A stretch of DNA of 27,901 bases, taken from positions 17,171 to 45,071 of the forward strand of contig NMRA01000084.1 of the NCBI GenBank assembly GCA_002633005.1, in the 5' to 3' direction. The translations under genes and the position numbers were made by a program. This document shows, piece after piece, positions 18,911-27,901 of this stretch (its first letter is position 1; each line of letters opens with the position of its first letter). Source of the stretch: Phoronis australis (lineage: Eukaryota > Phoronida > Phoronidae). The notes beneath the pieces are model-generated. The model had not been told where the DNA came from. It ran no database searches and was given only the letters and a program-made list of their open reading frames with translations.

Positions 18911-19038
18911 GATACACGTCGACGGGTCTGATGGGCGACTATGTCCACGACGTGAGATAGCTGCAGGCTAGATTTTTACTTCACCACTACCTACTTCCAT
19001 TTCCCAAGTACCACATCAGTCTGAATGACAATCGATAC
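18911..19038 (-). other. Probable 5' UTR part of the GT31 exon with splice acceptor at 19039-19040
   Basis: On the minus strand a pyrimidine-rich tract ttgcttttgtttcag ends at 19039, a strong acceptor, 128 bp before the start codon. This suggests at least one upstream non-coding exon, as is common for single-coding-exon GT31 genes. The upstream exon and promoter were not identified. Confidence 0.45.
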
Positions 19039-19087
19039 CTGAAACAAAAGCAAATATTTCGTAACGACGGAACTAACTCGTGGTAAC

Positions 19088-19200
19088 TCTTGTTATTCTA
19101 CGCGTGCCAGCGCAGAGTAATGTTGTTGTAGAGTTTTCTTCAATTTTATTCTTAATCTTATTACTCTGCGCGTGTTCCCGCAGAGTTTTGATGTTCTAGG
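19088..19200. repeat. Paired hairpin/direct repeat with GCGCAGAGTAAT arms
   Basis: gcgcagagtaat (19110-19121) pairs with attactctgcgc (19160-19171). Each half also repeats in direct orientation: gcgtgccagcgcagag and gcgtgttcccgcagag. The second forms its own small hairpin, ctctgcg...cgcagag. It lies just upstream of the GT31 acceptor, probably in its 5' intron. Confidence 0.55.
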
Positions 19201-19353
19201 TATTTTATCTTCTCATGCTTTACAGTATATCATTAACTTCTTCCTTCCTTCTCAGATTATTACACTTACATCGCTTTCCTCAGAACAATCGCAGTCATTG
19301 TAGTTGATACGATAATTATTGGACTTTTACTAATTTAATTATCATAATATTTT

Positions 19354-20395
19354 GACCTAAAATGCACCGAAATGATCCCAAACAGTTCAATGAGTGCATT
19401 CTGTGAAATTCTTGTTGTGCAGATTTTTAGATAGACTCTTCGAATTTTAATAACAAGTAGGTACTAGAGAAATGCATCCGTAATTTACTTGGAGTTGCAA
19501 TCGGATCAAGGGAACGGAGTTTCCGGAACAAAGGTCATTAAGTGCAAAAGTGATTTTTGAGCTAAACCTTTCTGTTTTCTATTCGTAAAGGAAGTTTAGT
19601 CACGAACAATTGGGGTCATTAGGTGCAATTTTGTGGTCATTAAGTGCAGCAGTTTACTGTTAAATTTCAGACGTTCAATCAGCTAGTACTTTCATATTGT
19701 ATCAGGGAGACTGTTCATATTCATAGTGGTTGAAGCAATTGCCAATCAAATTCTATTGATAATAGGGTATGACCTAAAATGCACTGACGCTAAATAACTC
19801 TAAAACGACTGCAGGTAAGTTCTTTAAATTCAATGTATGATATTAAGTAGTATATAAACTTTGATTTATTATATAATCATTTTCCACAATGCACCGGAAT
19901 AGGTCATATAATTTTACAAGAACTACTCCGTCTTCGATTTAAAAAGTTTCCTCTTCAAATTAGGAGCACAGGTGTAAGGCACAAGATAATTTAAAAATTT
20001 CTTTTCTAAGTAATCGGGTCATCCGATCACATTAAATTGGTCAAAGGTCATAAGGTGCAAGCTAAGATTTTGAGCTAGACATATCAAATTCACACATCTG
20101 ATTGGTACATTTAATTGAGTTCCTAAGTTCCAGGTGCAATCATGAGGTCATTAGGTGCATTTTTTACGAAATGTTGACTTTTTTATTCAACACGTATTCT
20201 GATGTGTCAACAGTTAGACAACTGTGATTCTCAGTAATTACTCTTAGTGTTGAATTCTCAACAAGTTGCGATCTGCTGGCATTTTAATTCCCCATATTGT
20301 AAAACCAACCAAAAATTATGTGCACATGGATCAAGGAATAGCAAGTTGTTGTGATTGTGAATAAATACACGCATTTCTCAAGGTCATAGAGTACA
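19354..20395. repeat. Cluster of GGTCATTARGTGCA motifs
   Basis: Direct copies of ggtcattaagtgca or close variants start at 19533, 19614, 19635, 20046, 20146 and 20382. The related arrangement gacctaaaatgcac lies at 19354 and 19771, and aatgcaccggaataggtcat near 19888. Spacing is irregular. Each contains GGTCA, the nuclear-receptor half-site core, but the long shared 14-mer suggests a decayed repeat rather than independent binding sites. No coding sequence was recognised in 19200-21270. Confidence 0.6.
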
Positions 20396-21270
20396 ACACA
20401 AGGCGGTGCAATTTGTGTTCCAAACAGACGAAAATGTTCTGAACAGGATTAAGAGTTGTCGAATATTAGCTCCGAAAATTGAATGTTTAAACGAAAGTTA
20501 AGGTTTGACTGTTTATAGTAAGCTGAGGCATTAATTATTGAGTATTTTTCCCAGAGAGGGGTGCCCAGTTTTAGTGACAATTAGTGGCAGTTTGTATGAT
20601 TGACAACCATGAGAATAGGCTATTGTTTCTTTCTCGTTGATTGTTCGTTTTGTAGACGAAGGTGCGTATACAATACATGTGTCACCACCTTTGAAAGTCT
20701 TAAAAGACGTGGATTTGGGGAAATGGTTTGCGTAAATAAGAAGAATGAGGGGACCAACAATACCTCCATGAGGTACATCTGTAATGATGGTTGATTATTG
20801 GAAGAGACATACTGATGTTGCTTGGTCAAGTTCTTTCTGAATTATAAATGTTCGACTCCGCTTATAACGTGAAATGAAAAGTTGTCTAGTAAGATACCAT
20901 GGACTATTGTACGAAAGGCTTTAATAGTAGAAATACCAATCCCTATATTTAATTATATGTACTTGGGACCAACAGCATTGATCAAATAGCAATTTAATTA
21001 ATATTTCATGTTAAAAGATAAAAGTTCATGTTTTTGTAATCTGAAAGGCCGGCAGTCAGCTTTTTTCGGACTATTGTCCCTTTAAACTATCGACCGAGAG
21101 CCGGTGTCAGGAAATTGATCATGTCCTTTCAGAGTGCCAAAATATTTTTCTATTTCCTCAGGTAGGCCTCCCATTTTTACGAGTATACGTCACGGTTTGA
21201 TCTGTTGCTACCATCACTGTTTCAGACAGGTTTGACATCATAGGAACAATATTATTTCTTTCCGCTTTTA

Positions 21271-22496
21271 CAGTGGCGGATCTACGGGGAGGGGGTTCAG
21301 GGGGTTTAAACCCCCCTTGTTCCAGGACCCAAAAATAAAAAAAGACAAAAACGTCTTCAGCAAAACAGAAACGGCACCGCCAGTGTGTGTAAACCCCAAA
21401 TAAAACCAACTTGGAAAAAATAGAGGGGGGAGGGTTCACTTTGAAAATATAATTTTTTGCATTGTGAATTGCTGTTATGAAAATCAAAGCATTTCGTGTC
21501 TTCGTGGCTCATCGGCAAAACGCGCGGAGAGATCAATTGTGCGCGCGCTTCAGTCGACACTTCTGAAGTAGCCAATTAGGTAATTCATGCACGCACCCAC
21601 GGGGGGGCTCTGGGGGGCTCGAATGTATTGTGACGTTTTTTTTTACCAAAGTGTGCTTTCTAAAACTATTTATCTCAGCCAGTAGTGTTTGGTCTCGCGG
21701 CAGATCGACTATGTTTATAGGGATAATAAGCACAGGTGTACTTTTGGTCTCGTGACGAACCAGGCCAGCCTTTTTGTGTACTCTCAGTGTACATGTACAT
21801 GTGGTCCCTCTGCGAACTGGTCCTGTATTTCTTTTCACCAAGGTGTACAGAAAGTTTTGGTTTCGTGAAACTGTTTTCAGGTGATTTGCTTCCTGATATA
21901 TTTGACGTTTTTCAATTGTTGTCAACGTGATTCAATTTAATAAAGTGATATTTAATTGCTTATTGTCGCTTTTAATAATAGACTATGAGCTGAGAGCACC
22001 GTCGTTCGCCGGTTTTTCTCGAGAGAGACAGAACACATGACTTGTTTATTTCCGGACTCCGGCCTTCGTTCTTAAACAACTTGAGGCTGCTGTTACGTGA
22101 TCATCTGATATTCAAGTTTTTACACCACACTTTTTCGTATACCACTTTTCGTATGCTAAAATAGCAGATGTTCCAACAAAAATTTTTGCTGGTGGCGTGA
22201 CTCATACCCAAATGTGCACACATATGGTTTCACGAAAATTATGAGCCAAGTTCATGAGACGAAATCGAGAAGGGTTTTAAATTACCTTAAGAAAAACTCC
22301 AAAGACATGTTAAGTGCCAGAAACTTACCAGGATGTATGGAAAGTTCACTGTTTGGCTACAAAAACAAAAAAATGTTTTACACGGGCGGAGGGAGACCCC
22401 CTCTCGACCTTCCCCCGCTCGGCGCCACGCGCTTCGGATTGGACCTTTGCGGGAATCCTAACCCCAACCCTTACTGAAAACGTAGATCCGCCACTG
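21271..22496. mobile_element. Non-autonomous DNA transposon with CAGTGGCGGATCTACG termini (hAT-like)
   Basis: Perfect 16-bp terminal inverted repeats: CAGTGGCGGATCTACG at 21271-21286 and its reverse complement at 22481-22496. Length 1226 bp. CAGTG-type termini with GGCGGATC are typical of hAT non-autonomous elements, but no 8-bp target duplication is visible (flanks cgctttta and attttaag), so the superfamily is tentative. Just inside the left end lies a perfect GGGGGTTTAAACCCCC palindrome (21300-21315). No transposase was recognised. Open frames inside are short and unlike known proteins. A GC-rich repeat fragment (21585-21640) lies within. Confidence 0.65.
21585..21640. repeat. GC-rich repeat arm (ATGCACGCACCCAC + GGGGGGCTC blocks) nested in the 21271 element
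   Basis: catgcacgcacccacgg is followed by two G-run/ctc blocks. It matches the termini seen at 9251-9308 and 11894-12146. Downstream (21690-21870) a loose motif ttggtctcg recurs three or four times. The other end of this nested copy was not found. Confidence 0.45.
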
Positions 22497-23266
22497 ATTT
22501 TAAGATGTTTAAAGCACGGGACAATGCCGACACTGGTTTAAACTATTGGCTCATCCTTCTCAAACGCGACCTTTTGCTGTTACACTGGTAAAAATCATTC
22601 AACCTGCCCGCAAATAAAAGCGTGCTTTTATTTTCTTACAACGCAAGGTCTGTAAGAAATTCGCAACTAAGGTGGTATACAGAAACTTTGGTCTCGCTCC
22701 TTTTGTGTGAAGCGGGCAATTACTTCATTATGCAGTAAAACACTGACTGAAATAAATTGAACTATCGTAGATTAAAACAGGCGTTTCTTCTATCAAATTG
22801 GTTGCTGAAATCTAGGAGCATATGTATATTACTCCCAGTCGAAATTCAAATTAAAATGTTATGGTCGTTCTTTCTCGAAGAAATACGATAAATATTAGTC
22901 AAAATGCGATGTCATTCTTTGTGTTGAGCTTACCAAGGGAAATGTGTTTAGTGTAATGCCGGATACACAATTTGTTTATGACCTATGACCTGTTAGCGCC
23001 AGCAAAAGATTGTAAGAACGTTTATCAATAAAAAAAATTGTTACCTGATCCTGGAACCTCCTTTTGTCTGGAGTTGAAACTGTACGATTTACAGTTTTAT
23101 TATACCAAGAAACTATTCACGTTAAAAAACAACGGAAAGAACATAATTTGAGCTGGCACATTTGACAGAATTTCATTCAAGCAATCCGAGAAAGAAAACG
23201 TTAAGTGTATGAACCGTTTTCCTGCGCCTGACAAATACCATGCAAGCTCATGAAATATGACGTTGC
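22497..23266. other. Intergenic, nothing recognised
   Basis: AT-rich sequence with no convincing gene. It contains only the short hairpin at 22612-22633. Confidence 0.6.
22612..22633. repeat. Short hairpin, 10-bp arms, 2-nt spacer
   Basis: aaataaaagc, then gt, then gcttttattt. Perfect pairing but AT-rich and short, so chance is possible. Confidence 0.5.
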
Positions 23267-23386
23267 TTTCGTAAAATGTAACAATGTTATATTTCTCGCA
23301 TTGTAACAATTACATAAAATGTAACTTGCTACATTTTAGAAGAGGCCGAGCAACGTAAAATGTAGCTACTGTTACATTTTACGAAA
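23267..23386. mobile_element. 120-bp MITE-like element with 16-bp perfect terminal inverted repeats
   Basis: TTTCGTAAAATGTAAC at 23267-23282 and GTTACATTTTACGAAA at 23371-23386. Internal copies of the core TAAAATGTA lie near 23314 and 23357, and tacatttta near 23329, so nearly the whole unit is made of direct and inverted versions of one 9-mer. No target-site duplication could be fixed. Confidence 0.65.
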
Positions 23387-25061
23387 TTGTTAAATTTACG
23401 GCGTATCAGCGCACGCCCTACGCACACCCAACTCAAAACGTGGACACGTACATCAGACCAAGCCCTACTTGATCAAGCACAGCTAATGAGCCCTGGAGCA
23501 CGAGCTGTTACCATGGTGATGTTAAATAGCTGTACTTCAGTTTCAAAAATAATCTCTACCCAACTCTTGAATTTCAATTTCAATTTCCGTTGAATCCTGG
23601 GGATTATTTCAGCGACATTTCATGCGCACTACGATAAACCGACAACTTTGGAGTCTATCGCAAGCTGTGTATGACGTAACTTTCAGAGGGACTGAAACGC
23701 GGCTAAACAAGTACATGTAGTGGTGTTCGCGTGTGCGGGGTGATGAGCATTGTTTTCGTAATTTTTTTCATTTAAAGCTGTTGAAAAACCAATCACATTG
23801 ACATAAATAGCGGATCTAAGCGTGTTGAAGTTACGCGTCTGGTGCACAGCGATGACGAATCAAGTAAATAGTTTCGAAAGTTCACTGAACATAAGTTAGC
23901 TCCAGCGAACGTTCCGAATAAAGTGAATGAACCAACGGATCAGACTATTTCACTTACACGACTTGGCTCCGATCGATGGACAATGCTCACCACGGACATT
24001 GGCGGATATAGTAGTCCCTGAGTTAGAGAACTAGCTTCATTCGATAACTAACTACCTGCTAATAATTCACTGTTGCCTGGTTCTCAAAATTAGGGACCGC
24101 TATATTCAAACCCCTCCCTCCCACATCAATTGTCACAATGTCATCCATGGCTGGAAATGATACAACATACATGTAGGTTCTACTCCCCATTTCCACAACT
24201 TTCATTTTCCCTAGCCTCAGCAATATTTCTGCTACCTCCAGTCCCAGGGACTACTGGTGCTCATCATCCCAGTACTGAGAGAGCGAGTGCCGTCTGCTCA
24301 TGGGTACTGGGGAAGGTAGGACCGTTGGCACTTCAGGCTTTATATGCACCTGAACTCTCACAAGATAAGCCATAACTGTTAGTTCGAGTCTGGCACGATG
24401 TTAGTCTTCCACAGCTGTGATATCTCTTAACACTGGTAATGCACTACTAATACACACCTTGAAGTACCTCAAAATTTTAATTAAAGTGTTGAGCCAGCTG
24501 CGGTAGACAAGTCATAAAATTATCTGTAGTCAAAATCTCATGTAACACCTGTGTTACTCAGTCGTGTTTTCCAATTAAAGAAATGAATGAAAACAAAACC
24601 TAACATAAACACAGGGGGCATTTGCCGCGACGAAAAAAAGTGTAGCAACAATTTTTCATCATGTTTATCTCCAAGCAAACTGCGACACGTTGACGAACTG
24701 GAAAACGGCGAGATGAAGAATGTGTTGTAACGGAAATAAGAAACCTAACGTCCTGTCCATTGCGATGATGGCTAACATTAAAGGGATGTTCCTTCAAGCA
24801 CACGTGACCACTACTGTATTACTGATGGCGCCGCATTATGTTTTCTATGTTGAAATAATGGAGAAATGCAGAACCTACCCAAACGCACTGCATGGCGGCA
24901 CACTTGTTTAAAGGTTTAGTGCCCGGCTGCACGAGTACCAAATCTGGACTTCACCAAGTTCCCCAAATATGTTGTGTAATATTTTTCTATCGTTTTATCT
25001 TCATTGTCAGCATATCTTTGATTAATGAAAATTTCTATTCATATGACTAAAAACTTAAGTT

Positions 25062-25103
25062 TATTTTGACTTAATTAAAGTTTAAAAATTTTAAGTCAAA
25101 ATA
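25062..25103. repeat. Inverted repeat with 13-bp perfect arms
   Basis: tattttgacttaa (25062-25074) and ttaagtcaaaata (25091-25103) around a 16-nt AT-only loop apart from one g. Confidence 0.6.
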
Positions 25104-25155
25104 ATTAGGAATTTATCCTTAAATTAGGGACGTTGCAAGAAAGAACCCGTGATAA

Positions 25156-25321
25156 TTTTCAATAACATTAAGAATTCAATGTAGAGTTCACTCTCGAGTT
25201 GTATCAAATCCAAAAATTGACTCCATAATGAAACATTTATTTTCAATTACAATGAGAATTAAATGTAGAGTTCACTCTCGACGTGTATCAAATCCAAAAT
25301 ATCTAACTTAGTAATGAAACT
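25156..25321. repeat. Two-copy tandem duplication, unit 84 bp
   Basis: Starts with ttttcaa at 25156 and again at 25240. The core gtagagttcactctcga at 25181 recurs at 25265, followed in both by tgtatcaaatccaaaa and later taatgaaac. Divergence of more than ten percent indicates an old duplication. Confidence 0.8.
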
Positions 25322-26869
25322 AAAACAGCATAAGAAAGGAGGTTCAGTGTTTTCACACGTCCATAAATACCCAGTTAGATTTAGGGACCTTAGTTGAGGC
25401 CATGTTTGGAACAGTTTCATGCAACCGCACACTAGAGCCCGTTGATGCAAACTTTGCCTTACAACCAATGCAAGAGATAATGCCTATTAATATGACGAAG
25501 TAGTTGCCAACTCGATGTCTCAGAGTTTCATACTGATAACCTTTGAAGGCGCACCATGGTGTAGATTCCGCGTCTCAAATGATCAAAAATATCATCGAGC
25601 TGTTGTCTTTAGGTGGTTTTCGGATAACGAAATGGATTTCCAACAGCGAGGAAATGGTAGACAAGGTTCCCATCTGAGAGTGTCAAAGACTTAATTGATC
25701 TGTAAGATGAAACCCAACAAGTTTGGCTATGCAGTTAGCGCTACTGAAGACTCGTTCTGACGTTTTGAGCACGCTTATTTCAGACTATGACCCTGTCGGG
25801 TATACTAGAACGCTAATTTCACAACCACAGCATTGTTCTAACATTCGTGCGGTTTGAAACTTGGTTAGGGTGACCCTGTACCCTGTAACGTCAAAATGAG
25901 ATGAGTCAACTTGAAAAATAATCTCTCATAATAGAGCGAGTTCCATACCACGATATGTTGTCTCCCAGAGATTCTGCAAAACACTGCATTTGAGCTTCAC
26001 CAATTTCCCGACGCGTTTGAGATAGGATATGGCATCATGTCCTATCTTACAGTCCTGAAAGATGGCCAATTTCACACGATCGTTGTATTCGAGAAGTGCG
26101 AGACTACATCACTGAAATAGTCGACCTTAACAAGGTTAGCGCTTGATGGAGCTTACAGATCCATAAAAGTGTACCAACTTCAGTGAAAGGAATTATCTCT
26201 ACCCAGACATCGATCTGTTTTCTGGACCGATGGCAGGACAGGCGTTGGCTACTGTTTTACATGTATGTCTACATTAACATTAATCACCTACAGCTTTTTA
26301 CGATCAGGGACTACTCCAGTCCTGATCAGCCACTGTACGTATCTACACGTCTTAATCCAACAGATGATACATCATGTGATCTGTCTGAAGGGGAACTTAA
26401 CCACAACAAGGGATGCATACAGGGTTCTGCATGATATTTGATTTAAAATTAAAGACAACACATCGAACGATGTTTGTCCATGAACTACTTACACTGTATT
26501 CTTGAAAGATCACTCCGCTAGTGCTTTGCAACACAACAAACTGATGGCGCTACATGCTGCGTCCCCCTTTCTTAGAAGATGACAGTTCATAACAGTAAAG
26601 GGTATACACACGCCAGTGTCCGTAAAACGCCTTAGACAAGAAAACAAAGTAGGCTGCACTACTTCAAGAACTTGAACACTAACAGCCAATGAAGCGAGAT
26701 GGAGGCCGACATAATTGCCCAAAGCGGGTAACTTTATCCTTTCCCTACAATTGCATAGGAGCACTGGAAACAGTAGTTTCGGAAGTAATATCAGCCGGCT
26801 TTCAAGTGATCGAGAATCACTGCGTAGTGGCGAGATTTGCATTCAAGTACGTCAGAGTTTTCAGTCTGA

Positions 26870-27901
26870 TATGGGTGTGTCGGTACTAGTTTTCTCAACG
26901 TAGATGATAGATTCCTTAACGTTATTGTCACTAGGAGTCAAACAAGTATCGCATCGACTTACAATAAATCATGGCTTTTGGACATCATTCGGGGCCATTA
27001 TATGGTGTTTCGGCACAGGCGTTGTGTCGCTTGAATGTCTTGGTGTTAGTGCTTAGTGCAGCATTTCGAGACGCACGACTTTCGGATTAATCATTCGTAT
27101 TCCACGTAAACATAGACCGTCATCAGTCGAAATTTCATCACGGTACGGCCAATATTCAAGAACTCCCTCTGCAGTTACAAATTTGTCGTACGGTCAGCCG
27201 ACTTTGCACAATTGCACCAACGTTTAGAGTGTTTCATCCCTCACAGTGTTTTCTCGCATGCGACGAAGGCGGTCGTCCGAGATGGATACACCATCTAAGA
27301 GATAAGTGTTCTCGAGTTCCAGTGCGATATACATGCACAATGCAGCAACGAGAGTCCGGATGAAGGTGAGCTCTGCTCAGAGAATCAGACACGAACATCC
27401 CGGAACCTCGTTTTTATCTCAAGTTCGTATATCTGTAAGCGGAGCTGCATTCTCTGGAACCTCTTCGCTGCCATGAGAATATACTTTGCAAAAGTGTTCT
27501 TGCGCGGCTTGTGATTGGAAATAATCGTGACCTCTTTGCCAAGACAAAAATTTTCGAACTTCTCACAAGCAACACAAATCGCTAGACATTCTTTTTCCAG
27601 CTGGCAATGGTTCTCGTAAGCACGCGATAATGTACGAGTGGCATACGAAAGTGCTTGGCTTTCCTGTAAGAGAACGCATCCTAAACCTGTCGAGCTAGCG
27701 TCACACTCAATTGTGACCGGTAGGTTTACGTCATTTTATCTCAGCACGGTGGAACTGAAGAGCTTGTTTCAATTTATCAAACGCCGTATCATGCAGAGAA
27801 GACCAGACAAACAATGTGTCGTTGTCACAGTGTCACACGTATCACGATATGTGTGGCAAAACGTTACCGGGATAGTTTGCCATACCAAGAATGCGTTGCA
27901 C
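26870..27901 (-). pseudogene. Ty3/gypsy-type retrotransposon pol remnant (end of RT, RNase H, integrase zinc finger)
   Basis: Read on the minus strand from the right edge. Near 27895 there is LGMANY, of the segment linking RT to RNase H, followed by in-frame stops. RNase H starts near 27713 with IECDASSTGLG, then LSYATRTLSRAYENH, LEKECLAICVACEKF and SNHKP. After a frameshift come SDSLSRAHL near 27390. Integrase N-terminal features follow: EYWPYRDEIS near 27150, MINPKVVRLEMLH near 27060, and the CDTC pair near 26945 that completes an HHCC zinc finger, again with stops and shifts. Similarity fades at about 26870; no integrase core or LTR was found. It is inactive, partial and continues beyond the window. 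Confidence 0.85.

Larger units (their letters stand above)
23387..26869. other. Intergenic, no convincing gene
   Basis: No gene recognised. At 24060-24380 composition is locally richer in GC and on the minus strand a run of about 60 codons (including EVAEILLRLGKMKVVEMGS) is open with one upstream stop. This could be the relic of a retroelement or gene, but no family was recognised. Other contents are the inverted and tandem repeats at 25062-25321. Confidence 0.5.

Noticed and set aside
21533-21925. 130-codon minus-strand open frame
   Set aside because: It lies inside a non-autonomous transposon across GC-rich and motif-repeat sequence and shows no protein domain.
24240-24420. tRNA-derived SINE suggested by gttcgagtctggc near 24382
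   Set aside because: Only a B-box-like match is present. No convincing A-box at the right distance, no tRNA fold and no A-rich tail.
26510-26842. 110-codon minus-strand frame as integrase core
   Set aside because: It follows the gypsy zinc-finger remnant, but none of the D,D,E surroundings of retroviral-type integrase cores is visible.

Overview
This is a eukaryotic, clearly metazoan, window. It is AT-rich and has spliced genes with GT-AG introns, long introns full of decayed DNA transposons, and AATAAA signals. The residue style of the LASP-type gene, THAP-type Kolobok and piggyBac remnants, and a P2X7-ballast-like domain point to a marine invertebrate (cephalochordate, hemichordate, echinoderm, cnidarian or lophotrochozoan). 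I cannot narrow this further from sequence alone.

Two host genes are well supported. (1) A LASP gene (LIM, nebulin-like repeats, SH3) lies on the + strand from before base 1 to 11505. Five constitutive coding exons and one possible 33-nt cassette exon were assembled by eye, and all splice phases agree. The first LIM exon, with the start codon, lies upstream of the window. (2) An uninterrupted 453-codon GT31 (beta-1,3-galactosyltransferase family) gene lies on the - strand at 17549-18910, with a likely 5' UTR splice acceptor at 19038/19039.

The rest is mobile DNA and degenerate repeats. LASP intron 2 (1637-7263) holds a two-copy 343-bp duplication split by a single N, which looks like unmerged haplotypes at a contig join, and a decayed THAP fragment. 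It also holds a 1.6-kb transposon (3430-5028) with about 157-bp terminal inverted repeats and exact TTAA flanks. Inside that element a THAP/zinc-cluster Kolobok-type transposase on + and a P2X7-ballast-like cysteine-rich gene on - converge, and both are cut off at about 4385. The element is therefore best read as an internal-deletion derivative of a larger two-gene transposon.

A frame-broken but nearly full-length piggyBac transposase occupies 13491-15139. Its reading frame carries a 70-bp, almost perfectly palindromic insertion flanked by 7-bp direct repeats. Further right are a cluster of GGTCATTARGTGCA motifs (19354-20395), a 1.2-kb element with CAGTGGCGGATCTACG termini (21271-22496), a 120-bp inverted-repeat element (23267-23386), small tandem and inverted repeats, and a minus-strand Ty3/gypsy pol remnant (about 26870-27901) running off the right edge.

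The two host genes have no evident functional link. LASP is an actin-cytoskeleton adaptor and the GT31 protein a Golgi glycosyltransferase. No tRNA, rRNA or CRISPR array was found.
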